A stretch of 64,000 nt of DNA from Sphingomonas_R arantia (GCF_042682045.1 NZ_JBHUGS010000004.1:62001-126000), one strand, 5' to 3'. Positions 53,341 through 61,107 are shown, numbered from the stretch's first letter. Numbers and translations: made by a program. Notes: generated by a model not told the origin, from the letters alone.

Positions 53341-53775
53341 CCGATCGGAGGCTACCAAGTTCGCTCAGAAATTCCTAAGCCAAACGTCGGAAGATTTTAT
53401 GAAGCGGACTGTCTTTCTCCATTTATAACTGTCGTCGGGTCGAGCTCTCTGTGATAAAGTAGCAATGTTTCGGTTAAGATTTACTGGTTCGAGTTGACCG
53501 AGGATCTCATTTTTCAGCCACGCATATGGCTCGGTTTCGGCGGTTCCTTTTCAGTCCGGCTTTTTGACTGGAATGCGACCAATCCCGCTGCAAAAAAGTG
53601 GCCGTTCCATGTGGCTTGTTAGGAAACTTCGGGCCTGTGGTGAATCCGGCGAGTCAGGCGCTAGGCGTGGCACTGCGGCTTAACGAATATTCTCCGCAAT
53701 AGTTTGTAGTGAAAAAGGGTTGCCGTGCTACCTAGCCCGAAGATATATTTAGTCGGAATCTGTTGGGACTAATAA
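53341..53775. other. AT-richer intergenic region before the two-gene island
   Basis: 435 bases, visibly richer in A and T than the flanking chromosome and without a gene. A short hairpin CAGTC-CGGCTTTTT-GACTG lies near 53552-53571. The 3' end carries the promoter-like sequence listed separately. The base composition continues into the two genes that follow and returns to GC-rich only after about 54780. Confidence 0.55.
53720..53749 (+). promoter_or_regulatory. Sigma-70-like promoter for the 53776 gene pair
   Basis: TTGCCG (53720-53725) and TATATT (53744-53749) are separated by 18 bases, with the start codon 26 bases beyond the -10. Found by eye and untested. Confidence 0.4.
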
Positions 53776-54315
53776 ATGATTGGAGACGCATGGAGTTGGC
53801 TTACTGCCCCCGGTAACGATCCAACAATCTCAGCTCTCGGATTTATCCTTGGCATAATAGGATTTGCGATAACCCTCGGCGGGTTTGGGGTAGCGCTACG
53901 TCGTCTGCGCAAACTTGAAACCGCGGCAGAGGCGGCGCGCGTGGCCGTCGAGGGATTCCGCCTTCGGATCGTACACTATGACGCTGCAAATGATGCGACT
54001 GAAGCTAGAGTAGCACTAATGTCGACACGCCGACATCTTGCCAACAACGGTTGGCGTGATGTCGCAGAAACCTACGAGGACGCGCGGCGCGCAATGATCC
54101 GATTATTGCCAAACCTCATTGATGCGGACCGTGAACTTGGGGGCGAGGTAGATCGAATGGTGTCCCAAATCGACAAGCAATGTACCGTAGTCGAGCGAAG
54201 CCTTAATGACCCTCAACGTCAGATGCCGAGTAAGTCGGCCATAAGTTCGTTGATTCGAAGGCACCTGGATCTAATGCAACGGGTTATGCAGCACTTAGAA
54301 CAAAGGCAATCATGA
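53776..54315 (+). CDS. Single-pass membrane protein with helical cytosolic domain, island gene 1
   Basis: 179 residues. One membrane helix near the N-terminus (FILGIIGFAITLGGFGVAL, about 22-41) is followed by a charged, largely helical region beginning LRRLRKLETAAEAARVAVEG, probably coiled coil, which should lie in the cytoplasm. Later segments: STRRHLANNGWRDVAETYED, DRELGGEVDRMVSQIDKQ. No family recognised. Its stop overlaps the start of the next gene (ATGA), implying coupled translation and joint function. AT-rich codon use differs from the chromosome. Confidence 0.7.
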   Translation: MIGDAWSWLTAPGNDPTISALGFILGIIGFAITLGGFGVALRRLRKLETAAEAARVAVEGFRLRIVHYDAANDATEARVALMSTRRHLANNGWRDVAETYEDARRAMIRLLPNLIDADRELGGEVDRMVSQIDKQCTVVERSLNDPQRQMPSKSAISSLIRRHLDLMQRVMQHLEQRQS

Positions 54316-54743
54316 TGGATGAAATTCAACGAAAGCAAGCTGAGCTCGTTATTCGTCTTCATCGATTAACAACAGCTCGGATTTTGGATTGGAATAGAAA
54401 TGAATATGAGGGTAACAGGCTGGAAGCCCGTCTTGGTGATATGCAGATAGTTTTAAGTAATACAAACCATGAAGGTACCCCATTTGAAATTATAGAAGTA
54501 TGGCGAAATGATAATTTCATTCAATCGTTTAATGATGGTAATCTAAACATTAAACCGCCTTCGAACGATATGCAGAGCTATTGGCATATAATGTCTAGCC
54601 TACGGGAATTAGCCGAACAACAGTCACTTAAAATTGAAGAGCATCTAGATACTTTGTTGACGGCATTAGATGATTTGGAAAATCAAAGGCCAAAATCGGC
54701 AAGCCCGTTTGACTCTGATCTAGATGATGATGTGCCATTCTGA
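54312..54743 (+). CDS. Small protein with SSB-like acidic C-terminal tip, island gene 2
   Basis: 143 residues. The body (RLTTARILDWNRNEYEGNRL, EARLGDMQIVLSN, PFEIIEVWRNDNF) looks like a small alpha/beta domain seen in accessory-region proteins, followed by a helix (SLRELAEQQSLKIEEHLDTL). The last residues, SPFDSDLDDDVPF, match the acidic tip of single-stranded DNA-binding protein (E. coli ends DFDDDIPF), through which SSB recruits repair and replication proteins. The rest lacks an OB fold signature. It may therefore compete with or mimic SSB, by inference from the tail alone. Cotranslated with the membrane gene before it. Confidence 0.7.
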   Translation: MMDEIQRKQAELVIRLHRLTTARILDWNRNEYEGNRLEARLGDMQIVLSNTNHEGTPFEIIEVWRNDNFIQSFNDGNLNIKPPSNDMQSYWHIMSSLRELAEQQSLKIEEHLDTLLTALDDLENQRPKSASPFDSDLDDDVPF

Positions 54744-54852
54744 TTATATCAAATAACCAGTATTTTATTAGAATCAGTAAAACTGTTTGCGCTGCTGTAT
54801 TGGGGGCCATGGCTGATGTTGAGCATGGCGATCGATGCGACGAGTCCGCCCA

Positions 54853-55239
54853 TCACCGCGTGAGCGACAGGTTCATGCGAGCCGTCGTGACGGGTTTGGT
54901 TTCGTCGTCTTGCCAGGCTTCGACGGTGACGGCGGCGATGCGGGCGCCGTTTCGGACGAGGTGGCCGCGGGCGTAGGTGGGGGCGAAGCGGGCGCCGCGG
55001 AGGAAGTCGACCGTCATGCCGATGGGTTTGATGGCGACGCTCTCGTCGCCGAAGGTGTGGCGGGCGGCGAGGATGGCGGCCATTTCTAGCAGGCCGGAGA
55101 GGGCGCCGCCGTGGAGGAAGCCGGGGCGGCCGGCGAGGTGGTCTGCGGGGGGCATGACTAGCCGCGGGGGGCGGTCGGCGGCGTCGTCCGGCTCGATCGT
55201 GAGGCCGAGCAGCTGCGCGTAGGGCGGGAGCGTGGTCAT
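54853..55239 (-). CDS. PaaI family thioesterase (hotdog fold)
   Basis: 128 residues. Hotdog features: HLAGRPGFLHGGALSGLLEM with the catalytic-type HGG-A-L, AIKPIGMTVDFLRGA and YARGHLVRNGARIAAVTVEA. Acyl-CoA thioesterase of unknown chain specificity. It follows a second thioesterase gene 34 bases upstream on the same strand, so both, and the SCP2 gene before them, likely form one operon. Confidence 0.85.
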   Translation of the reverse strand: MTTLPPYAQLLGLTIEPDDAADRPPRLVMPPADHLAGRPGFLHGGALSGLLEMAAILAARHTFGDESVAIKPIGMTVDFLRGARFAPTYARGHLVRNGARIAAVTVEAWQDDETKPVTTARMNLSLTR

Positions 55240-55273
55240 GCGGCCGGTCCGGGGGCGCGGGGGCGCGGCGCCA

Positions 55274-55726
55274 TCATGCGGCGTCGGTGAACATGAAGGT
55301 GCCGGCGACGTGGGCGATCGGGTCGGCGGGGTCGCCGTCGTGGGCCTGGCCGCGGACGAAGGCGATGCGGCGGGTGAGGCGGTAGCATTCGCCGTGGCCG
55401 GTGACGGTGCGGCCGGGGACCGCGGGGCGGAGATAGTCGACGCGCAGGTCGAGCGTGGCGAGCGGCACGAAGTTCGCGACGCGCGTCCACACCGCCATGC
55501 TGGTCGCCATGTCCATCAGCGACACGATCGGCCCGGAGGCGATCACGCCCGTGTCCGGATCGCCGACCAGTCTGTCGGCGTAGGGCAGATGCAGCTCCAT
55601 CCAGTCCGGGCCGTGCGCGGCGTAGCCGAGGCCGAGCAGCGCGTTGTGGCCGAGACCGGACAGGAGCCGTGCGAACCGCGCCGGATCGAACGCCGTACCG
55701 GCGACCAGATCGGCGCGGTCCGCCAC
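55274..55726 (-). CDS. PaaI family thioesterase (hotdog fold)
   Basis: 150 residues. LLGLGYAAHGPDWMELHLPY, ASGPIVSLMDMATSMAVWTR and PLATLDLRVDYLRPAVPGRT mark the hotdog core; the usual HGG is replaced by SGPIVSLMD, with the Asp in the helix retained. Located between the SCP2 gene (4 bases upstream) and the other thioesterase. Probably acts on acyl-CoA, perhaps on a lipid delivered by the SCP2 protein. Confidence 0.83.
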   Translation of the reverse strand: MADRADLVAGTAFDPARFARLLSGLGHNALLGLGYAAHGPDWMELHLPYADRLVGDPDTGVIASGPIVSLMDMATSMAVWTRVANFVPLATLDLRVDYLRPAVPGRTVTGHGECYRLTRRIAFVRGQAHDGDPADPIAHVAGTFMFTDAA

Positions 55727-55730
55727 GGGA

Positions 55731-56030
55731 TCAGCCGCCGATCTTGCCGAGCACGCTCTGGAGCTGCATCGCGACGGACATGTCGCCTTCGACCTTTAGC
55801 TTGCCCGACATGAATGCGGTCATCGGATTGAGCGTGCCGCCGGCGAGCGCCTGCCAATCTTCCCACGACACCTTCACGGTGGAGTCGGCGTCGCCGTCGG
55901 ATTCGGTCACCTGACGGTCGACGCCGTCGAGCATGATGACGCCTTCGGGGCCGAAATCGATCTTCACCTTCTTGCCGGCGACGAACGCGTCGGCGGATGC
56001 GAACTTGGCGGCCATGTCGGACTTGGTCAT
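55731..56030 (-). CDS. SCP2 sterol-binding domain protein
   Basis: 99 residues, the size of a bare SCP2 domain: KKVKIDFGPEGVIMLDG, DADSTVKVSWEDWQALAGG and LNPMTAFMSGKLKVEGDMSV are family blocks. SCP2 proteins bind fatty acyl or sterol-like lipids in a hydrophobic pocket. GGGAG eight bases ahead supports ATG 56030. First gene of a likely operon with two thioesterases. Confidence 0.9.
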   Translation of the reverse strand: MTKSDMAAKFASADAFVAGKKVKIDFGPEGVIMLDGVDRQVTESDGDADSTVKVSWEDWQALAGGTLNPMTAFMSGKLKVEGDMSVAMQLQSVLGKIGG

Positions 56031-56159
56031 GATGGGCTCCCTTGAGATAGCGGCACCGCGATAGCCGGCTTGACGCGCACGTCAAGCGGTGTGGTTAGGG
56101 ATGGTGCGATCGGTCGCGTGGTGTAGGCGGCGTTCGGGCACGGCGGACGGGAGCGACGG

Positions 56160-56981
56160 ATGGAGATCGAGACGAGCGCGGTGGAGCGGATCGCGGCGGC
56201 GCTGGAGCGGCTGGCTCCGGCCCCGCCCGTGTCGGCGGATGCGGCGGCGCACCCGGCCTATGTCTGGCGGGCGGGCGCGCTGGTCGCAGCGCGGGCGTTC
56301 GCGCCGTTGCCGTTGGGGGCGCTGGTCGGGATCGACGCGCAGAAGGCGGCGCTGGTCGAGAATGGCCGGCGGCTGGCGGAGGGCCATGCGGCGCACGACG
56401 TGCTGCTGTGGGGCGCGCGCGGATCGGGCAAGTCGGCGGTGGTGAAGGCGAGCGTCGGGGCTTTGCAGGCGGACGGGCTGGACATCGCGCTGGTCGAGGT
56501 GGCGGGGGACAGGATCGCGACGTTGCCGGCGTTGTTCGACCGGCTGGCGGGGGCGGGACGCGCATTCGTGCTGTTCGTCGACGATCTGGGGTTCGACGCC
56601 GATCTGGGCGCGCCCAGGCTGCTGCGGTCGTTGCTGGAGGGCGGGGCGGAGGCGCGACCGGACAATGTGCGTGTGTATGTGACGGCGAACCGCCGGCATA
56701 TCGTGCCGCGCGACATGGCCGAGCAGGACGCCGCCGTGAACGCGCGCGACGTGGTGGACGACCGGCTGGCGCTGGCCGACCGGTTCGGGCTGAGCCTGGG
56801 GTTCCATGTGGCGGACCAGGCCATGTATCTGGCGATGGTGGCGGGCTATGCCGAGCGGCTGGGGTTGGCGTTCGATGCGGGCGAGGCGGTGGCGTGGGCG
56901 ACGATGCGCGGGGGGCGGTCCGGGCGGGTGGCCTGGCAGTACGTGGTGGAGTTGGCGGGACGGGCCGGGCGGGGGGTTTAG
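56160..56981 (+). CDS. DUF815 family P-loop ATPase
   Basis: 273 residues. AAA-type ATPase: Walker A is LLWGARGSGKSAVVKA (about 82-97), Walker B is RAFVLFVDDLGFDADL (about 138), and the sensor segment VRVYVTANRRHIVPRDM follows. N-terminal LGALVGIDAQKAALVENGRR is typical of DUF815. The family is widespread in Proteobacteria and its role is not established. Single gene, divergent from the SCP2 operon. Confidence 0.88.
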   Translation: MEIETSAVERIAAALERLAPAPPVSADAAAHPAYVWRAGALVAARAFAPLPLGALVGIDAQKAALVENGRRLAEGHAAHDVLLWGARGSGKSAVVKASVGALQADGLDIALVEVAGDRIATLPALFDRLAGAGRAFVLFVDDLGFDADLGAPRLLRSLLEGGAEARPDNVRVYVTANRRHIVPRDMAEQDAAVNARDVVDDRLALADRFGLSLGFHVADQAMYLAMVAGYAERLGLAFDAGEAVAWATMRGGRSGRVAWQYVVELAGRAGRGV

Positions 56982-57022
56982 GGTTTTTCGTGGGCGGTGG
57001 CGGGGGGCGGGGAGCGGAGGTC

Positions 57023-57050
57023 GAACGTCCGGTAACGCCCAATTGCAGTC
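57023..57050. repeat. A-type palindrome (reverse orientation), array 2
   Basis: GAACGTCCGGTAACGCCCAA-TTGCAGTC is the reverse complement of the A core. It lies 27 bases before the start of the 57078 gene, the same relation as in array 1. Confidence 0.8.
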
Positions 57051-57077
57051 ACTCACCTCAGGGCCTACTCGGCATCG

Positions 57078-57350
57078 ATGCCCTTCTTTCGGTTCATGGT
57101 ACATGGTCGCGACCCACATCTCCCGGCGGGGATGAAGGGGTTTTATACAACCCGTCACGCTTACGCAGCCACGCAAGCGGAAGCTGCTAAGAAGGTGCTT
57201 CGCCGCCTAGAGCAGGAGTTCACCGTCGGCGTGTCCGCTTCGATTTGGAACAGTGACATGCCGATCATGTCGATCGAAGACGCTTGGCGTATCCGCATAC
57301 ACCAGCTTCTCTTGACGCCTAATAAGGGTAGCACGTTCTATCGTCCGTGA
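57078..57350 (+). CDS. Small protein of unknown function, array 2 gene 1
   Basis: 90 residues, soluble, with basic and aromatic residues (FFRFMVHGRDPHLPAGMKGF) and a short helical segment (AATQAEAAKKVLRRLEQEF). No family recognised with confidence. Its TGA overlaps the first base pair of a B repeat and A lies 27 bases upstream of ATG. Confidence 0.6.
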   Translation: MPFFRFMVHGRDPHLPAGMKGFYTTRHAYAATQAEAAKKVLRRLEQEFTVGVSASIWNSDMPIMSIEDAWRIRIHQLLLTPNKGSTFYRP

Positions 57351-57441
57351 ACGACCGCTTTCCACCACAATGAGACATTCCGGACCAGTGAAGCGGACGT
57401 CCGAAAGCGGCCAGTCCGCTAACGCCCAATTGCGGACGTTC
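57349..57441. repeat. B-A repeat pair between array 2 genes
   Basis: B copy, reversed: GAACGACCGCTTTCCACCAC-AATGAGACATTCC (57349-57381), starting in the stop codon of gene 1. A copy, reversed: GTCCGCTAACGCCCAATTGC-GGACGTTC (57414-57441). The 32 bases between contain a further GCGGACGTCCG arm. Confidence 0.85.
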
Positions 57442-57464
57442 AGCGCCTATGAGACGGTGAGCGC

Positions 57465-57833
57465 ATGACGCGCGTCGTAGAAATCCTCGTCCCATTGCTT
57501 AACGAGGGCACACACGTATCTCGACCCGTTAAAGCCGAATGGCTTGGAGGTGATCGCTATCGTGTTCTGGGTGACGCTCCCCCAAATGAAGAGTGGGCGT
57601 TCGGTTCCGGCACGATTGTCATCGCGCGGAAGGAAAAGGGCGTAGTCCACGCAGTTGAAGAAGAGGGTGGTGATGAGGAGTTCTGGGCTGAGCACGACCC
57701 TCACGGCGACCGCTTCGGCACACCGATCCGGAAGTGGGGCTGCCCGGCCATGTTAGCGGTCGGAGTGCTTGGTGTTTATGCGCTCTACCGGCTCCTGATC
57801 AGCATCGGCTTTGCTGCTCAAATCAGCGTTTGA
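57465..57833 (+). CDS. Small tail-anchored-like protein of unknown function, array 2 gene 2
   Basis: 122 residues. A soluble N-terminal domain (VEILVPLLNEGTHVSRPVKA; WLGGDRYRVLGDAPPNEEWA) that may bind its substrate on a small beta barrel, an acidic stretch (EEEGGDEEFWAEHD), then one C-terminal membrane helix (AMLAVGVLGVYALYRLLISI). No family assigned. The N-terminal half is reminiscent of short accessory-region proteins with the pattern EWLGGDRYRV. A ends 23 bases before the start; B begins 13 bases after the stop. Confidence 0.65.
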   Translation: MTRVVEILVPLLNEGTHVSRPVKAEWLGGDRYRVLGDAPPNEEWAFGSGTIVIARKEKGVVHAVEEEGGDEEFWAEHDPHGDRFGTPIRKWGCPAMLAVGVLGVYALYRLLISIGFAAQISV

Positions 57834-57846
57834 GATGCTGCAAGCG

Positions 57847-57879
57847 GACGTTCCGTTTTCCACCAATCTCGGACATTCG
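57847..57879. repeat. B-type palindrome (reverse orientation), right edge of array 2
   Basis: GGACGTTCCGTTTTCCACCA-ATCTCGGACATTC. The TCCACCA centre and outer arms match the other B copies reversed. Nothing is recognised from 57880 to the GST gene. Confidence 0.8.
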
Positions 57880-58034
57880 AGTGACGTTTGCGGACTGACT
57901 TCCGATTGGGGGTATTGGTCAGGCAGGCGGATTTGCGCCGCGCTCATGGTTTGATCGGATTGCGAGCGGATCGTGGGCGGGTTGGCGGCGTTACGATGGC
58001 GAGGGGCGACCGCCGCCTACCATAGGAGATTGCG

Positions 58035-58628
58035 ATGAAGCTTTATTATACGCCGGCGACCTGTGCGATGGCCGATCATATCGCGTTGATCGAGGCGGGG
58101 ATGGATTATGAGCTGGTCAAGGTCGACCTGAAGGCGAAGACGACCGAGGACGGGGCGGATTATCTGGCGGTCAATCCGAAGGGATATGTGCCGGCGATCG
58201 CGCTGGACGACGGGACCGTGCTGACCGAGAATATGGCGATCCTGAACTGGATCGCGGACACGTCCGGAACGCTGATGCCGGCGGATGGGATCGGGCGGTA
58301 CCGCGTGATTGAGGCGACGTCCTATATCGCGGGCGAGCTGCACAAGAACTTCAAGCCGTTCTTCAACCCGAACGCCAGCGAGCTGGAGCGTGACGAGGCG
58401 CGCAAGATGCTGACAAAGCGGTACGCGTTGATCGAAACGATGCTGACAGAGAATGCGTATGTCGCGGGGGACATGTTCACGGTGGCGGATTGCTATCTGT
58501 TCGTGACGATGAACTGGGCGGTGAACAAGTTCGATATCGAACTGCCGCCGCAGGTGATGGCGCATTTCAACCGGCTTGGGGCGCGGGATTCGGTGCAGCA
58601 GGCTATGCGTGAGGAGGGGTTGGTTTAG
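58035..58628 (+). CDS. Glutathione S-transferase, beta class-like
   Basis: 197 residues. N-terminal thioredoxin fold MKLYYTPATCAMADHIALIE with Cys10 as in beta-class enzymes, KTTEDGADYLAVNPKGYVPA with the cis-Pro after VPA, and TENMAILNWIAD for glutathione binding; C-terminal helical domain ending in YVAGDMFTVADCYLFVTMNW. Likely conjugates or detoxifies electrophiles, substrate unknown. AGGAG upstream of ATG 58035 supports the start. Confidence 0.92.
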   Translation: MKLYYTPATCAMADHIALIEAGMDYELVKVDLKAKTTEDGADYLAVNPKGYVPAIALDDGTVLTENMAILNWIADTSGTLMPADGIGRYRVIEATSYIAGELHKNFKPFFNPNASELERDEARKMLTKRYALIETMLTENAYVAGDMFTVADCYLFVTMNWAVNKFDIELPPQVMAHFNRLGARDSVQQAMREEGLV

Positions 58629-58643
58629 GGTTTTTTTACCTTC

Positions 58644-58756
58644 GCCCCTCTCCTTCAGGGGAGGGGTTGTGGTGGGGGCTACGGTTTCGCCATCACTGTT
58701 TTATTGGTGAAGAGGTTGCCCCCACCCCCAACCCCCTCCCCTGAAGGAGAGGGGGC
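58644..58756. repeat. Family D composite, large inverted repeat
   Basis: Left arm GCCCCTCTCCTTCAGGGGAG...GGTGGGGGC (58644-58679) and right arm GCCCCCACCCCCAACCCCCT...AGAGGGGGC (58718-58756) are reverse complements with a 38-base spacer, and each arm is itself a hairpin (CCTTCAGG). It lies between the convergent ends of the GST and ABC-F genes and should terminate or protect both transcripts. Confidence 0.85.
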
Positions 58757-58779
58757 TTTCTGTTCCACCCGTGACGCGG

Positions 58780-60561
58780 TTAGCTCAGGTTTTCGGACTG
58801 TTCGGCGAGTTCGAGCCAGCGTTGTTCGGCGGCTTCCTTCTTGGTGCGGGTGGCGGCGATCGAGGCCATCAGGGTGTCGAATTTCTTGGGGTCGCGGACG
58901 TAGAGGGCGGGGTCGGCGAGGAGGGCTTCGTCGCGCTTGATGGTGGCTTCGAGCTTCTCGATCTCCTTGGGGAGCAGATCGAGGTCGCGCTGGTCCTTGT
59001 AGGTGAGTTTCTTGGCGACCTTCGGAGCCTCGGCAACCGGCTTGCTGCTCGCCTTTTTCGGTTCGCGCTTGGGCGCGCGCTGGCGTTCCCAGTCTTCGTA
59101 GCCGCCGGCGACGATGTCGACATGGCCGCTGCCGTCGAGGCCGAGCGTGACGGTCACGGTGCGGTCGAGGAAGTCGCGGTCGTGGCTGACGATCAGGACG
59201 GTGCCGTCATAGTCCGCGATCACCTCCTGCAACAGATCGAGCGTTTCGAGGTCGAGGTCGTTGGTCGGCTCGTCGAGCACCAACAGGTTCGAGCGCCGGG
59301 CGAATTCGCGGGCGAGCAGGAGGCGCGAGCGTTCGCCGCCGGAGAGCGTCGAAACGCGTGCCTCGGTCATCGACGGGTCGAACAGGAATTCCTTGAGGTA
59401 GCCGTGGATGTGCTTGCGGACGCCCTGCACGTCGATCCAGTCGCCGCCGTCGGCCAGCACGTCGCGGACGCGTTTGTCGGGGGCCATGAGGCTGCGCTGC
59501 TGATCGATCACGACGGCGTCGAGCGTTTTGGCGAGCTTCACGCGGCCCTCGTCGGGTTCGACCTCGCCGGTGAGCAGTTTGAGCAGCGTCGACTTGCCCG
59601 CGCCGTTCGCGCCGACCAGGCCGATGCGGTCGCCGCGGGTGACGCGGAAGCTGAAATCCTTGATGATCGTGCGGCCGTTATAGGTCTTCGTCACATGTTC
59701 GGCGTCGATGACCGTCTTGGTGCGGACGTCGTCGGTGCCGATGCTGAGCCGGGCGGTGCCCTGCGGCCCGAGCATCGCCTTGCGGGTGGCGCGCATCTCG
59801 ACGAGCTTCGTCAGGCGGCCCTGGTTGCGGCGGCGGCGCGCGGTGACGCCGCGCAGCATCCAATGCTCTTCGATCTTGAGCTTGGCATCGAGCCGTTCGG
59901 CGTTGCGCTGTTCCTCGTCATGGACGCGCTCGGTCCACGCCTCGAACCCGCCGAAGCCGATTTCCGCCCGGCGGATGCCACCGCGATCCAGCCAGAGCGT
60001 CTGCTTGGTCAGGCGGGTGAGGAAGGTTCGGTCATGGCTGATCGCGACGAACGCGCCGTTGAAGCGGTTCAACCATTGTTCGAGCCAATCGATCGCGGCG
60101 ATATCGAGATGGTTGGTCGGCTCGTCGAGCAGCAGGACGTCCGGGTCCATGGCGAGCGCACGGGCGATGGCGGCGCGGCGGCGCTCGCCCCCGGAGGCCG
60201 TGGCGGCTTCGCGGTCCAGGTCGATGCCGATCTGGTCGGCGATCGATTCGACTTCGTGGACGGCGGGTTCGGCCTCGCCGGGCGCGGCGGACATGGCGTA
60301 GTCGCGCAGCGTCGCGAACCCGGTCATGGCGGGTTCTTGTTCAAGCAGGACGACGCGGCTGCCGGGGACGATCGTGCGGCGGCCCTCGTCGCAATCGATG
60401 CGGTTGCCGAGCAGTTTCAGGAGCGTGGTCTTGCCCGCGCCGTTGCGGCCGATGAGCGCCAGCCGGTCGCGCGGGCCGACATAGATGTCGAGGTTGCGGA
60501 ACAGCCAGCCATGGCCCTGGACAAGGCCGAGATCTTCATAAGCGAGAATGGGTGCGGACAT
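58780..60561 (-). CDS. uup: ABC-F family ATPase, Uup-like
   Basis: 593 residues with two ABC domains and no membrane part. Domain 1: Walker A LIGRNGAGKTTLLKLL (about 37), signature SGGERRRAAIARAL, Walker B VLLLDEPTNHLD. Domain 2: Walker A LVGANGAGKSTLLKLL (about 320), signature LSGGERSRLLLAREF, Walker B LLVLDEPTNDLD. A C-terminal coiled coil (KEIEKLEATIKRDEALLADP) is the Uup DNA-binding type. Uup acts on ribosomes or branched DNA structures; resistance proteins of the family lack this tail. Confidence 0.93.
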   Translation of the reverse strand: MSAPILAYEDLGLVQGHGWLFRNLDIYVGPRDRLALIGRNGAGKTTLLKLLGNRIDCDEGRRTIVPGSRVVLLEQEPAMTGFATLRDYAMSAAPGEAEPAVHEVESIADQIGIDLDREAATASGGERRRAAIARALAMDPDVLLLDEPTNHLDIAAIDWLEQWLNRFNGAFVAISHDRTFLTRLTKQTLWLDRGGIRRAEIGFGGFEAWTERVHDEEQRNAERLDAKLKIEEHWMLRGVTARRRRNQGRLTKLVEMRATRKAMLGPQGTARLSIGTDDVRTKTVIDAEHVTKTYNGRTIIKDFSFRVTRGDRIGLVGANGAGKSTLLKLLTGEVEPDEGRVKLAKTLDAVVIDQQRSLMAPDKRVRDVLADGGDWIDVQGVRKHIHGYLKEFLFDPSMTEARVSTLSGGERSRLLLAREFARRSNLLVLDEPTNDLDLETLDLLQEVIADYDGTVLIVSHDRDFLDRTVTVTLGLDGSGHVDIVAGGYEDWERQRAPKREPKKASSKPVAEAPKVAKKLTYKDQRDLDLLPKEIEKLEATIKRDEALLADPALYVRDPKKFDTLMASIAATRTKKEAAEQRWLELAEQSENLS

Positions 60562-60640
60562 CGTGCAACAATCACCGGAAATAGGAAGGACGCGGAATAT
60601 TCACGGCCTGTTCAATGCGGCCGCCCTATGCCACGTCGTC

Positions 60641-60946
60641 ATGAATATGAAGAGTGCAATCCTGTCCGCCGTTTTGGTGGTTCATCTCGTCGCGCCGGCT
60701 GCGGGGCAGACGCAGCGTTATCGCGACCAGGATGCGGCGGCGGAAGCGCGGCGTTCGGGGCAGATCAAGTCGCTGCGCGAGATCGAGGAACGGGTGATCC
60801 CGCGGATGGTGGGCGCGCGGTATCTTGGGCCGGAATTCGATGCGCGGACCGCGACGTACCGGCTGAAGTTCATGCGCGGCGGGTCCGTGGTGTGGGTGGA
60901 TGTGGATGGGCGCACGGGTGCGGTGATCGGGCGGAGTGGGGAGTGA
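60641..60946 (+). CDS. Exported PepSY-like small protein
   Basis: 101 residues from ATG 60641 (ATG 60647 also possible) with a signal peptide (MKSAILSAVLVVHLVAPAAG). The mature part GQIKSLREIEERVIPRMVGA, YRLKFMRGGSVVWVDVDGRT and GAVIG form the PepSY pattern. PepSY domain proteins are often coupled to two-component systems as periplasmic inhibitors or sensors, and the response regulator/kinase pair begins 280 bases downstream. Confidence 0.8.
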   Translation: MNMKSAILSAVLVVHLVAPAAGQTQRYRDQDAAAEARRSGQIKSLREIEERVIPRMVGARYLGPEFDARTATYRLKFMRGGSVVWVDVDGRTGAVIGRSGE

Positions 60947-60956
60947 GCTGTTCTTA

Positions 60957-61107
60957 GCCCCTCTCCTTCAGGAGTTTCGATCTCCGACAGGTGAAACCTG
61001 CCAGAGATCGAACATGGGTTGGGGTAGGGCTAAGCTCTTCAAGCCAACAACGTTGTAGGGGTGGTGCTGTTGCCCCCACCCCAACCCCTCCCCTGAAGGA
61101 GAGGGGC
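60957..61107. repeat. Family D composite interrupted by a second hairpin
   Basis: The left arm GCCCCTCTCCTTCAGGA (60957-60973) and its continuation TGGGTTGGGGTAGGGC (61015-61030) are separated by a 40-base element (60974-61013) that is itself palindromic: GTTTCGATCTCCGACAGGT...ACCTGCCAGAGATCGAAC. The right arm GCCCCCACCCCAACCCCTCC...AGGAGAGGGGC (61072-61107) is intact. The comparison with 58644-58679 shows what an uninterrupted left arm looks like. Confidence 0.75.
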
